From: Marinomonas sp. THO17
GTDB taxonomy: Bacteria; Pseudomonadota; Gammaproteobacteria; Pseudomonadales; Marinomonadaceae
Assembly (NCBI RefSeq): GCF_040436405.1
Contig: NZ_AP031575.1
Coordinates: forward strand, 124,001 to 188,000
Length of the DNA: 64,000 nucleotides
Direction of reading: 5' to 3'
The notes under the pieces are model-generated. The model saw nothing but the letters and a program-made list of their open reading frames with translations, did not search any database and was not told the DNA's origin. This document shows positions 39,256-48,158 of the stretch, one piece after another. The number at the start of each line of letters is the position of its first letter. Position 1 is the stretch's first letter. Both the position numbers and the translations under genes were made by a program.

Positions 39256-41229
39256 CTAGATAATCAAACTAATGGCATCTAATAGATACAGGTCGAACAT
39301 GCCTTCTGGATAGTCAACATGCATAATACGACCCAAGGTTACCAAGAAGATAACCAGACACACGGCGATGGTGCTGGACTTCAGGTAAGAGGCTTTGGCG
39401 ATCACACGCAAGAACACCAAAGAAAATACGAAAGTAGTGCAAATAAAACCAAACAAGTAATAGCAATATGCAATACCAAAGAAACCGGCGATGTATACCA
39501 AATTGGCAGTTAACTGAGCGGGAACCAAAGGATGTTTTTCTCGCACAGCTTTAATCGCCACCATAATTACAGAGAAGAGAACAATAGCAATAGCAATAAT
39601 AGGGAAAGAGCGCGTTAACTCTGCCATGTTCCATACGTCGTATAAAGCATAGCCTGCGCACACAGCTAAGATAGCCATGATACCGTAATCGGCTAATGAC
39701 ATGGTTTGTTGCTCATCTTCTACAGGAGCAACGGCTTTTTCCGCTTCACTGGCTTGCGCCAATTTTGCTGCTTTACGTTTCTTCAAAACTGGTGGTAGAA
39801 CAAAACCTATGATGATAAGTGCCGCAATAATCAAGACACCGGGACGGAAGAACCAAGAGGTTCCGTAGAACTGGATGCTCTGGAAGAAGTAGTTTTCAGC
39901 TCCTGAAGACAATACAAAACCAATCAGAAAAGCAGGGCGAGGCCAGTTTGCCCCTTTCATCAGAATACCAAGGCTTGCTACCACGCCAAGTAAAATGAAG
40001 TCACCTAAACTGCGAGTTGCTTGATAAGCGGCAAACAGGATAAGGGTTAAAATAATAGGAGTTAATACAGAGAACTTGATGTAAGTTAACAATGAAATTG
40101 GACGCGTAAAGCAAATACAGAAAATAGCGCCCAAAATGTTAGCCATCGCCAATGACCAGATAATGGTATAAGTCAGGTCTAGGTGCGTGGAGATCATAGA
40201 TACGCCTGGCTGGATGCCAAGTAATAACATGCCACCAAGGAAAACCGCCGCTGAACCAGAACCTGGTACACCAAATAAGATGGTAGGAATCATACTCCCC
40301 GAAGCACAGGCATTGTTTGCTGACTCTGGTGCGATAACACCACGGATTTCCCCTTTACCAAACTGCGAAGTGTCTTTGCTTGAATTTAAAGCAAAGCTGT
40401 AAGTCATCCAGTCAACCACAGAGCCACCTAAACCAGGAATGGCACCGATCAAACTACCAAAAACAGATGATTTACCGACCAGTGGTAAATTGGCAAATAC
40501 GTCTTTAAAACCTTGACCTAGGCCATGACCTAGCTTGTTTTTTGCTGATGCAATGGCGGTATCTTTTACCAATAGACTAACAATTTCAGGTAAGGCAAAA
40601 ATACCCAAACCCACAATCACAAGTGGAATGCCGTCGTACAGATAATCAATGTCTAAAGTAAAACGGAATTCACCGGTGGCAGGTGCACCACCAATGGTAC
40701 CAACCAATAAGCCAAATCCACATGCTGCTAACCCCTTGTATAGGTTACGGCCAGATAAGGCAGCCACAACGCTTAAGCCTAATAGAGTCAACATGAATAA
40801 CTCGGCTGACGAGAAAGCCAATACCACAGGACGAGCAACAAGTATAAATACGCTGAGCACAATTGCCCCCACTACGCCACCTATCATGGAAGATAAGAAG
40901 GCAGCAGCGAGAGCACGTGCAGCTTGACCTTTTTTGGCTAATGGGAAGCCGTCCATCACAGTTGCTTGTGATGAACTAGAGCCTGGAATACCCATTAGGA
41001 CAGAGGTAAAGGTATCCCCTGTCGGAATTACGGCGACAAGTCCCATCAGCATGCCGAGACCTACGGCAGGTTCCATCCCATACAAAAAAGGCAAGAGTAA
41101 AGACATTCCGGCAATACCGCCTAGCCCAGGAATAATCCCCACGACTAAGCCGACCAAGACACCCGTAATTAAGTAGGTGAGATGGCCAATAGACAGTATT
41201 TGATCCAGGGCGCTGAGGAACTCAATCAT
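39256..41229 (-). CDS. TctA-TctB fusion, tripartite tricarboxylate transporter membrane subunit
   Basis: 657 residues. Residues 1 to ~480 are a TctA large permease with about twelve membrane segments (GLVVGIIPGLGGIAGMSLLLPF, GIPGSSSSQATVMDGFPLAK, PESANNACASGSMIPTILFGVPGSGSAAV). A charged Lys/Ala/Glu linker (residues ~480-509, bases ~39700-39790) then leads to a four-helix TctB-like domain (510-657). Normally TctA (~500) and TctB (~150) are separate genes. No frameshift is needed; the fusion is one continuous frame. Together with TctC this imports a di- or tricarboxylate-like anion. Directly downstream of tctC (23 bases). Confidence 0.88.
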   Translation of the reverse strand: MIEFLSALDQILSIGHLTYLITGVLVGLVVGIIPGLGGIAGMSLLLPFLYGMEPAVGLGMLMGLVAVIPTGDTFTSVLMGIPGSSSSQATVMDGFPLAKKGQAARALAAAFLSSMIGGVVGAIVLSVFILVARPVVLAFSSAELFMLTLLGLSVVAALSGRNLYKGLAACGFGLLVGTIGGAPATGEFRFTLDIDYLYDGIPLVIVGLGIFALPEIVSLLVKDTAIASAKNKLGHGLGQGFKDVFANLPLVGKSSVFGSLIGAIPGLGGSVVDWMTYSFALNSSKDTSQFGKGEIRGVIAPESANNACASGSMIPTILFGVPGSGSAAVFLGGMLLLGIQPGVSMISTHLDLTYTIIWSLAMANILGAIFCICFTRPISLLTYIKFSVLTPIILTLILFAAYQATRSLGDFILLGVVASLGILMKGANWPRPAFLIGFVLSSGAENYFFQSIQFYGTSWFFRPGVLIIAALIIIGFVLPPVLKKRKAAKLAQASEAEKAVAPVEDEQQTMSLADYGIMAILAVCAGYALYDVWNMAELTRSFPIIAIAIVLFSVIMVAIKAVREKHPLVPAQLTANLVYIAGFFGIAYCYYLFGFICTTFVFSLVFLRVIAKASYLKSSTIAVCLVIFLVTLGRIMHVDYPEGMFDLYLLDAISLII

Positions 41230-41252
41230 TAATAATAACTCCTAAAACCAGA

Positions 41253-42335
41253 TTACAGTGTGTAATCGAATTTTGTTTTCAACCATTGCGCAACCCATTG
41301 GTATAGCTCTGGTGAAATGTTAAGCGCTTCGCTTAGGTGTTGTGCAGCATCAATACCTTCCACGTTAGTGTAAGGACCTACTTGAACAGCAGATTCTTCG
41401 ATGAAAGTAGGATCTTTCAACATTGCGTTGATGCCTTTACGGTATGCTGCAATCACATCGCTTGGTGTTTCAGCAGGAATAAAGATAACTTTCTGGAAAG
41501 CAAAACCAGCCGCTAGGAACTTAGAGTAGGCATCGTAAGCTTGACCAGAAGGTTGTTTACCGTACTTCTGGATATACACTTCTTGGAAAGTGGGAAGATT
41601 TGGGAAGGCAGGATCACGTACCACTTTGCCTTCTTTGTTTAGTACACCTAGCGAGAATAATGGCACTGCTTTGTCGTTATTTACTAGGTCAACAACTGAG
41701 TTCAAGTAAGCAGAAGAGGTTTGGAAGTCAATTTTGGCTTCACCACGTTCAAAAGCCAGACGACCAGCACCACGGCTCTTCATACCAAATACAGGTTTAA
41801 CGTCCAATCCAAGCATTTCGAAGGCGATCAACACAGGCAACTCAAGACGAGTAGGACCTTGTGAACCAAATGGTAGTGTTACACCATCAAGCTTGTCTAT
41901 GTCTGCTGCAGATTTAACACCTAGATTTGGTTGTACATAAACAACGCCGCCAGTTGGGCTGGCCATTAGAGGCACCCATTTGTCGAAGTTATAACGTACA
42001 CGTTTATCGCCTAACATGAATGGGAAAAGAGTAGAGGCAGATGTCCCTAGAATGTCTTGACCATTTTCTTTAGCGCGCTTGTAAAACAAGTTAGTACCTG
42101 TGATAGAACCACCACCAGGTTGGTTTTTGATGACAACCGTTGGGTTACCTTCAAGGTTTTTACTTAAATGAGGGGCAATAAAACGTGCCCAAACATCCGT
42201 ACCACCACCCACACCAAATGGGATGGTCCAGTTAATGGTAGAAGGAAGCTCAGCTTCGTTTGCTTGTAATGGAGCAGATACTAAACAACTGAAAGACAGG
42301 AGAGAAGCACCTAATAGCGTAGAAAGTTTTTTCAT
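41253..42335 (-). CDS. TctC-type periplasmic binding protein of TTT transporter
   Basis: 360 residues with signal peptide (LSFSCLVSAPLQANEA). TctC features: NWTIPFGVGGGTDVWARF where Pro/Gly loop binds carboxylate, VVIKNQPGGGSITGTN, LPFGSQGPTRLELP. AGGA lies upstream of the ATG. Somewhat longer than typical Bug/TctC proteins (~320), with extra residues in the last third. Sits between the PrpF-family enzyme and the TctAB fusion, all minus strand, so the ligand is probably the enzyme's substrate or a precursor. Confidence 0.9.
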   Translation of the reverse strand: MKKLSTLLGASLLSFSCLVSAPLQANEAELPSTINWTIPFGVGGGTDVWARFIAPHLSKNLEGNPTVVIKNQPGGGSITGTNLFYKRAKENGQDILGTSASTLFPFMLGDKRVRYNFDKWVPLMASPTGGVVYVQPNLGVKSAADIDKLDGVTLPFGSQGPTRLELPVLIAFEMLGLDVKPVFGMKSRGAGRLAFERGEAKIDFQTSSAYLNSVVDLVNNDKAVPLFSLGVLNKEGKVVRDPAFPNLPTFQEVYIQKYGKQPSGQAYDAYSKFLAAGFAFQKVIFIPAETPSDVIAAYRKGINAMLKDPTFIEESAVQVGPYTNVEGIDAAQHLSEALNISPELYQWVAQWLKTKFDYTL

Positions 42336-42397
42336 CGAATTTATCCTTTCTTGTTTTTATGACTAATCAATACCAATACTTATCAGTATTGAAACGG

Positions 42398-43459
42398 TTA
42401 ATTTAGATATACTGTGCCGGACAGTATTTTCTTCGCTGTGCGTATCAGTGATACGCTGTTTAATGCTGATGGTTCATCTTCCTTGCGTTGAGCAGTCAGC
42501 TCTATCGTTCCTGATGGATGCTCTAATGTGAAAAAGGATGCATTAGCCTTTTCACCAATTAGTTTTGACGCCACAGTGCCCGGTAAGCAGCAAGCGGTAA
42601 CAATGGCGATACTACCTGTTACTGCTAATGCTTTATGGCACTTGTGGGGCACAAAATAGCGCGCGCAAACTGTGCCGCCCTGATTAGCAGGGGACAGCAA
42701 AATAGGTTTAGGAATGACGGAGTCTGAGACATCCCCCATGCCCATTAACTGGCCAGCTTGCAGGCGAATGTTTTCCAAGCGAGACATAAATTCGTGATCT
42801 TCATCTAATTCGGCTGGTGTTTCATGACCAGACTTGCCAAGGTCTGCCGCATTGATGATTACCACTGGTGTGGCGGCGTCGATACAAGTCACTTCAACCG
42901 AATCAATTAGATTGGTCTTCTCACCTGTTGGTAATAACTTGCCTGTTTTGGCACCTTCCACATCCAAAAAGGTCAATTCGATGGGAGCGCCTGGTGAGTT
43001 GGTACCACTGATGGTAATGTCACCCCTGTATTCTACTTGGCGGTTCGGGGTTTGAACTGTTGAATAAATGATTTTTCCTGTATTCAAATTGTGAATACGC
43101 ACAGTGGTCTTGCCTTCTTGTGCTGGAAACAAACCTGTTTCGATTGCGTAAGGCGCAACGCCTGCAAGCATGTTGCCGCAGTTTGGAGAGAAGTCGACTT
43201 TTTGTTCAATAATACCCACTTGTGCAAACAAGTAATCTACGTCTGCATCAGGATGCGTCGAAGGACCAACCATCGCCACTTTACTGGTTAGGCTGTTACT
43301 GCCGCCAATACCATCAAGCTGAAGTTCATGGCCTGACCCCATGATCTTCATTAAAACCTCTGCACATGCCTCTCTGTCTTCAGGCAAATCAGAAATATTT
43401 AAATAAGGGCCTCGAGATGTGCCGCCACGCATTATCATGCATGAAATGGTTTGAGACAT
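42398..43459 (-). CDS. PrpF-family isomerase, 4-oxalomesaconate tautomerase-like
   Basis: 353 residues of the PrpF/diaminopimelate-epimerase-like fold. MIMRGGTSRGPY, DGIGGSNSLTSKVAMV, DADVDYLFAQV and SPNCGNMLAGVAPYAIE (with the catalytic Cys) match GalD, which tautomerises 4-oxalomesaconate in gallate degradation, more than PrpF itself. The other gallate genes (dioxygenase, hydratase, aldolase) are absent here, so an aconitate-like, methylaconitate or other unsaturated tricarboxylate substrate is equally possible. First gene of the minus-strand run PrpF-TctC-TctAB, with a divergent LysR regulator. Confidence 0.82.
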   Translation of the reverse strand: MSQTISCMIMRGGTSRGPYLNISDLPEDREACAEVLMKIMGSGHELQLDGIGGSNSLTSKVAMVGPSTHPDADVDYLFAQVGIIEQKVDFSPNCGNMLAGVAPYAIETGLFPAQEGKTTVRIHNLNTGKIIYSTVQTPNRQVEYRGDITISGTNSPGAPIELTFLDVEGAKTGKLLPTGEKTNLIDSVEVTCIDAATPVVIINAADLGKSGHETPAELDEDHEFMSRLENIRLQAGQLMGMGDVSDSVIPKPILLSPANQGGTVCARYFVPHKCHKALAVTGSIAIVTACCLPGTVASKLIGEKANASFFTLEHPSGTIELTAQRKEDEPSALNSVSLIRTAKKILSGTVYLN

Positions 43460-43518
43460 TGAGATTAACCTTTATTGTTGTTTGATCTTGCCGCCTAAGG
43501 TCTCACAAGATGTATTGC

Positions 43519-43553
43519 TGCATCAAATGCAAAGATAGGTCATAATTGATGCA
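43519..43553. promoter_or_regulatory. Candidate LysR operator in the prpF-lysR intergenic region
   Basis: TGCATCAA (43519-43526) and TTGATGCA (43546-43553) form a perfect 8-base inverted repeat with a 19-base spacer in a gap of about 100 bases between divergent genes. A third copy, TGCATCAA, lies at 43579-43586 over the regulator's own start codon. LysR-type regulators commonly bind such dyads and autoregulate. Confidence 0.6.
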
Positions 43554-43577
43554 TGAATGTTATTAATTGGATTGGTT

Positions 43578-44474
43578 ATGCATCAAATTGAATTTAAAGA
43601 TCTGGTGATTTTTATCCGTATCGCAGAGACGGGAAACTTCCACGACGCCGCAGAATTAACGCATTTGTCGCAACCTGCACTGAGTCGTCGTATGCAAAAA
43701 TTGGAAGCAATTTTGGGAGCGCCTTTGTTTGAACGTACTACGAGAAAAACTTGGTTGACCTCGGTAGGGCGAGAATTTTTACCCAAAGCCAGGCGTATGT
43801 TGGAAGAGTTTGAACTGTCTGTTCTGGGCATAAAGGATATGGCTTCGCAGCAAAAAGGTAAAGTGACGATTGCGTGTATTCCGACAGCGGCATTCTATTT
43901 TTTGCCCAGCGTTATCCATGTTTTTAATGAAAGGTACCCAGGCATTCGTATTCAAATTCTTGATGAAAGTGCCAATCATGGTCTGGAGTCTGTAATTCGT
44001 GGAGATGCAGATTTTGGTATTAATATGGCCATTGCACAGCACCCAGAAGTGACTTTTACCCCCTTGCTGGATGACCCATTTGTGGTGTGTTTACGAACTG
44101 ACCATCCACTTTGTGAGCTGGAAGAAGTCTCTTGGACAGATATTGAACCTTATAAACTCATCAGTGTTGGGCGTGCCAGTGGTAACCGTATTTTGTTAGA
44201 CAAATCCTTAGCCAGAGATCAGGTGCAACTGAACAGTTTTTATGAAGTCCAACACTTGTCCACGTCTCTGGGTTTGGTGGAAATGGGGTTGGGAATCTCC
44301 ATTGTGCCAAAATTGGCGATGCCACTCAGTACTGCTTCGGTACTGACTTCTCGTCCTCTAAAAGGACAACAAATTGATCGCTCTATTGGCTTGGTAAAGC
44401 GCAGTTCAACCTCTTTGTCACCAGCGGCTGACTTGTTTATTAATATCTTGTTAGAGCATTGGTCAAAAGTCTAA
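43578..44474 (+). CDS. LysR-family transcriptional regulator
   Basis: 298 residues: N-terminal winged helix (FIRIAETGNFHDAAELTHLSQPALSRRMQKLE, residues ~10-41) and a C-terminal periplasmic-binding-like effector domain (GKVTIACIPTAAFYFLP onward). Divergent from the PrpF-TctC-TctAB run and probably its activator, with the transported acid as inducer. I start at ATG 43578 because the N-terminal spacing to the helix-turn-helix is then usual; ATG 43557 in the same frame adds seven residues and neither has a strong ribosome site. The stop overlaps the convergent methyltransferase gene by four bases. Confidence 0.88.
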   Translation: MHQIEFKDLVIFIRIAETGNFHDAAELTHLSQPALSRRMQKLEAILGAPLFERTTRKTWLTSVGREFLPKARRMLEEFELSVLGIKDMASQQKGKVTIACIPTAAFYFLPSVIHVFNERYPGIRIQILDESANHGLESVIRGDADFGINMAIAQHPEVTFTPLLDDPFVVCLRTDHPLCELEEVSWTDIEPYKLISVGRASGNRILLDKSLARDQVQLNSFYEVQHLSTSLGLVEMGLGISIVPKLAMPLSTASVLTSRPLKGQQIDRSIGLVKRSSTSLSPAADLFINILLEHWSKV

Positions 44475-45475
44475 TTAGTTTTTTTCTTAAAGATGAGTGC
44501 CTTTAAGCTGGATTCTTCGTCTATGTCAGGAAACTCGGGTGGGTTTTGTAAGCGCTGCTGAAATTCAATGTCAGTGGCGTTTTCATGCATGGCGTTAATA
44601 ACAAATTGGCAATCGATACTTGGATCGTTTGCGCAGGCTAATACCTGTCCTGAGGGCGTTATCAAGTCCGGTAAACGTCGTAGAATTTTCTGGTAGTCCT
44701 TAGTTAAGGCAAAGCTGCCTTTTTGGAAGCTAGGTGGATCGATAATAATCAAATCATAGGGACCATATTTGTTGATTTTTCCCCAGGATTTGAGAATGTC
44801 ATGGGCGAAAAATTTGACCTTTGTCATGTCTTGTTGGTTGAGTTTATGGTTGTCACGTCCTCGATTCAGTGCAGCCTTGGCCATGTCGAAATTGATAACG
44901 GATTTTGCACCACCAGACAGCGCTGCCACAGAGAAACCGCAGGTGTAAGAGAACAAATTGAGAACGCTTTTATCTTGACTGTTTTCTTTTACCCAACGAC
45001 GACCATACCGCATGTCGAGAAACAGGCCGGTATTCTGATTTCGCCCTAATGACATTTGAAAAGCAAGGTCATTTTCATAGGCCACGGGATTAGGATCCAG
45101 TTTCCCCCAAATTAACTCAGTGGGATTTCTGTCTTGATATCTGTATTGAATCAATATGCTCTTCACCGAATAGTCCTGCCATTCCGTGCGATGAGGCCAA
45201 TTTAATAAGGTTTTAAGAAGTTGGTCTTGTTGGTCATTTGGTAGTGTTTTATACAAACTAACCAAAATGTGTCCAGCAACATAATCTACTGTTATTTGCT
45301 CTAAACCTGAGAAACATCTACCACGACCATGGAAGAGTCTGTGTAATTGGTTTGGGAGTTGAGGAGATTTTTGAGAAAATTGTTTGAATACTTGATCCGT
45401 GAGGACACTAAAAGGCGGGGAAGTCATATCTAGATTACTGCTAAAAAAGCAATATCTTACTGATTGTTGGCTCAT
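44471..45475 (-). CDS. SAM-dependent rRNA methyltransferase-like protein (RlmI/RlmK type)
   Basis: 334 residues. The class I methyltransferase domain occupies the C-terminal two thirds: DMRYGRRWV, SAM-binding NLFSYTCGFSVAALSGGAKSV and the IIIDPPSFQKG motif IV, the pattern of RlmI and of the RlmK half of RlmL (cytosine or guanine methylation in 23S rRNA). The N-terminus lacks a PUA domain, so it is neither full RlmI nor RlmL, but a shorter relative with its own N-terminal domain. No good Shine-Dalgarno before ATG 45475; an ATG at 45427 is an alternative. Confidence 0.75.
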   Translation of the reverse strand: MSQQSVRYCFFSSNLDMTSPPFSVLTDQVFKQFSQKSPQLPNQLHRLFHGRGRCFSGLEQITVDYVAGHILVSLYKTLPNDQQDQLLKTLLNWPHRTEWQDYSVKSILIQYRYQDRNPTELIWGKLDPNPVAYENDLAFQMSLGRNQNTGLFLDMRYGRRWVKENSQDKSVLNLFSYTCGFSVAALSGGAKSVINFDMAKAALNRGRDNHKLNQQDMTKVKFFAHDILKSWGKINKYGPYDLIIIDPPSFQKGSFALTKDYQKILRRLPDLITPSGQVLACANDPSIDCQFVINAMHENATDIEFQQRLQNPPEFPDIDEESSLKALIFKKKTN

Positions 45476-45575
45476 TTGTCAGAAATTATTGTTCGGCAAA
45501 TGGCAATCGGGCTCATATCATGAGGCAAAACTGAAAGGCGCAAACCGAGAGCATATCTCGGTTTGCACTAATATA

Positions 45576-46958
45576 TTAACTTCTGTGCCAACGCCATGCA
45601 TCGATTAACAGAAAGAAGAGTAAGCTGACACCCATTACAGGCATACTCAAGCCAAGTGCAATGGCAATCAGCAAAGTAACAATTTTTTGCAGACCGTTGA
45701 GTTTAGCCCAGGCTTCCAAAAGTGGTTTGGAGGTTGAACCAGGGTTTGGGCGACGCAACCACCACATTTTGTATCCCCAAATAATCATTATACAAAGAGA
45801 TGCACCAAATAGGGTGAGTAGGATTTGGTTTGTAAGCCCAAACAAAACCCCCATGTGTCCATCAATGCCCCAGCGAATTAATTTGGCTACTAAAGGGAAG
45901 TTATCGAATTCTGCTTTGCTGGTAACTTCTAGACTGTTTGGATCCACTGCGACACTGTCGACTTGCGTTGGCCAAGAACGATCAATTTCACGAACAAACC
46001 AAGCTTTATTGCCAGTGCGATCGGGCTTTATTTCAATTTTATTGGCGTCAAGTCCCGCATCACGAGCGGCCTGTAATACGCCATCAAACAAGGTATCCGT
46101 GTTAACTGTTTGCTTTGCTATCTTGGTTGATTCATTTGTCTGCGTACCATGATGAGCATGATTAGTGTGCTCGTCTTGTGATGCCACTGCTTGATTCGCC
46201 AAACTCAGGTCGACAGAAGGCGTGACCCAGCCAAGGTTTGCTCTTAATGTACCTATATTACTTCCCGCCCATTTAGACCAAGTAAGCCCGGTAATGGAAA
46301 CGAAAATCAGTCCGACAAAAATCCATAATCCCAGTTGGTAATGACGACGACGCTTACGCAAATGCTCTGTTTTACTAGCGACTTCGACGTTATTTTTTTT
46401 GCCACCTTTGTACCATAAAAATAAGCCACCAAGGGCCGCAATCCATAGCCAAGAGGCTGCCAGTTCACTGTAATAGCGACCAATCTCACCAAGCAGTAAC
46501 TGACGATGGAAAAAGTCGATGGTAGTGCGGATTGGTAAAACACCACTGGTACCATAAACCGGTAAATTACCAGTAATGTTCAGGGTGACGGGATCCACAA
46601 AGAGGGCTCTAGCGCCTGTTAAATTAGCGGTTGAATCTAAAAACATAACTCGAGTGGTGTCTCCCACTTCCGGCGCTGGGCGCACGGCAAATAGGGTGAG
46701 ATCTTCTGATAAAGAAGAGCGTGCAGCGGCAATTTGTCGACTGAGTGGTTGATAATCTCCTCGACTGTCAGTGGTTAAAATTTCTTTGTATACCGCTTGT
46801 TCAATTTGTGGCGTCAAAATGTAAAGGGTACCGGTGAATGCCGCGATGAAGATAAAAGGGCCGACAAAGACGCCAATATAAAAATGCAGACGTGTTATCA
46901 GTTGTAACAAAGCATTATTGTTGCTAGAGGCCTTGTTAGTATTCGATTGACTGGACAT
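45576..46958 (-). CDS. PepSY-associated membrane protein
   Basis: About 460 residues with four membrane segments and periplasmic PepSY regions: N-terminal LHFYIGVFVGPFIFIAAFTGTLYIL, then DFFHRQLLLGEIGRYYSELAASWLWIAALGGLFLWY, then RRRHYQLGLWIFVGLIFVSITGLTW, with HMGVLFGLTNQILLTLFG near the end; the conserved His residues are candidates for heme or metal. Such proteins often act as ferric or cupric reductase-like partners of siderophore or metal uptake. A periplasmic DEHTNHAHHGTQ segment is His-rich. Start taken at ATG 46958 (GAGAG upstream); the frame extends 26 codons to 47036. The His-rich DUF2946-like gene lies upstream in the same direction. Confidence 0.83.
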   Translation of the reverse strand: MSSQSNTNKASSNNNALLQLITRLHFYIGVFVGPFIFIAAFTGTLYILTPQIEQAVYKEILTTDSRGDYQPLSRQIAAARSSLSEDLTLFAVRPAPEVGDTTRVMFLDSTANLTGARALFVDPVTLNITGNLPVYGTSGVLPIRTTIDFFHRQLLLGEIGRYYSELAASWLWIAALGGLFLWYKGGKKNNVEVASKTEHLRKRRRHYQLGLWIFVGLIFVSITGLTWSKWAGSNIGTLRANLGWVTPSVDLSLANQAVASQDEHTNHAHHGTQTNESTKIAKQTVNTDTLFDGVLQAARDAGLDANKIEIKPDRTGNKAWFVREIDRSWPTQVDSVAVDPNSLEVTSKAEFDNFPLVAKLIRWGIDGHMGVLFGLTNQILLTLFGASLCIMIIWGYKMWWLRRPNPGSTSKPLLEAWAKLNGLQKIVTLLIAIALGLSMPVMGVSLLFFLLIDAWRWHRS

Positions 46959-47097
46959 AAAATCTCTCTTGCTTGGGCACACTTTATTTAGGCAAAAGCG
47001 TACCTCTGAATTCATATTCATTAAGTTGAAATACACAGAGAAGGGGGGGCATAAATTTTCACACTTTCCCTAACGTGTATTTAGGTAATGTATGGGA

Positions 47098-47673
47098 TCA
47101 GTGAGAGACTACTGGAGGAGCTCTGGGTTTCAGTGGAGTGAAAATGGCGAGGTATTTACGCACTAAAACTGCGTAGAAGACGCTCGGATAAGGTTCAAAA
47201 TCCAAAGGAATAATGTCGAAGGTTTTGACATCCAACCAGCTAAGATGAAACAACAAGGAACAATAGCCACAAGCCTCAAGCACATTGATGCTGCCATTGT
47301 TATGTCCATGATGATGGTGACCTAAGTGATTGTGATGAGTAGACTGAGTTGAAGATGGCGTTTTCATCATGTTCGACTTGGAATGACTGACATGATTGTG
47401 ATGATCTGAAAACTTAGTTGTCTTTGCTGTATCTGCTAAGTCGGAAGTAAATGCAATGTGGTGCTGGTGGTGCTGGTGGTGCGCAGAGCTTGGTTTGGTT
47501 TCCCTTTGCTCTACCATCACAATATTGACATGCTTGTTCTGAATAAGCTCAATCAGTTGGGAATACAAAGGGCCGAAATAGATTAGAAACACGCAAAATA
47601 AAGCCAGTAACACACCTAACAGCGTGTTGGTTTTATTGATAGAAAAACTGGCTTTAATGGTCACAGTCCGCAT
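47098..47673 (-). CDS. His-rich DUF2946-like protein
   Basis: 191 residues: an N-terminal membrane segment (TLLGVLLALFCVFLIYFGPLY), a middle region with over twenty His, mostly in HHQHHQHH, HHNHVSH and HHNHLGHHHHGHN clusters, and a C-terminal CGYCSLLFHLSW motif that marks DUF2946. Members often sit beside copper or iron uptake genes and PepSY proteins, as here. The clusters would bind Cu, Zn or Ni in the periplasm, which is inference. No good Shine-Dalgarno seen; probably co-transcribed with the PepSY gene. Confidence 0.75.
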   Translation of the reverse strand: MRTVTIKASFSINKTNTLLGVLLALFCVFLIYFGPLYSQLIELIQNKHVNIVMVEQRETKPSSAHHQHHQHHIAFTSDLADTAKTTKFSDHHNHVSHSKSNMMKTPSSTQSTHHNHLGHHHHGHNNGSINVLEACGYCSLLFHLSWLDVKTFDIIPLDFEPYPSVFYAVLVRKYLAIFTPLKPRAPPVVSH

Positions 47674-47702
47674 GTTTTTTTAATTACTGCAAAGGTGATC
47701 TG

Positions 47703-48071
47703 CTAAGCAGCTTGAATGTCGCGAGCGTGTTCTTCTGCTGAAGAAACAATACATTCTCCAGCCATATTAGGCGCTGCACCAATGGAATACTTATCTTGAG
47801 TCATGCCAGGCAGCCATTTTTCCTTCCAATCCTTTGCTGTAATCTCTATTCCCTTAAAGTCAGGATAGTCTTTTTCACCCCAATGTAGGGCCATGGCTTG
47901 GTTAGGCCACACAGGAAGTACTTGCTCGGTATTAAGAGGAATGATTAAACAGCCTTGTTCGTCCGCTAATGCCCAAATAGAAAGTCCTTGCCGGACTCTT
48001 TGAACCATTTTGCTGTAACGCTCGTTACTGGTTAAGCGGAAAAAAGCATCGTCGAATGGTGTGTCTGACAT
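47703..48071 (-). CDS. DUF2750 family protein
   Basis: 122 residues, soluble. RVRQGLSIWALADEQGC, VLPVWPNQAMAL and ITAKDWKEKWLPGM are typical of DUF2750, a small family of unknown function. Start at ATG 48071 with AGGTTG upstream. It stands 29 bases upstream of the DUF2946-like gene on the same strand, so could be in that operon, and after the adenine deaminase gene in the opposite reading order. No function can be assigned. Confidence 0.7.
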   Translation of the reverse strand: MSDTPFDDAFFRLTSNERYSKMVQRVRQGLSIWALADEQGCLIIPLNTEQVLPVWPNQAMALHWGEKDYPDFKGIEITAKDWKEKWLPGMTQDKYSIGAAPNMAGECIVSSAEEHARDIQAA

Positions 48072-48158
48072 GAAATACAACCTGAAATAGAAATTTTCAG
48101 GGGATCATATCACAGAGTTTTTGAGTTCATAAAATTTTCGCCTTCCATGGCGGTCAGT

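Noticed and set aside
43557..43577. Upstream ATG for the LysR gene
   Set aside because: It would add seven residues, lacks a ribosome site and shifts the usual spacing to the helix-turn-helix.
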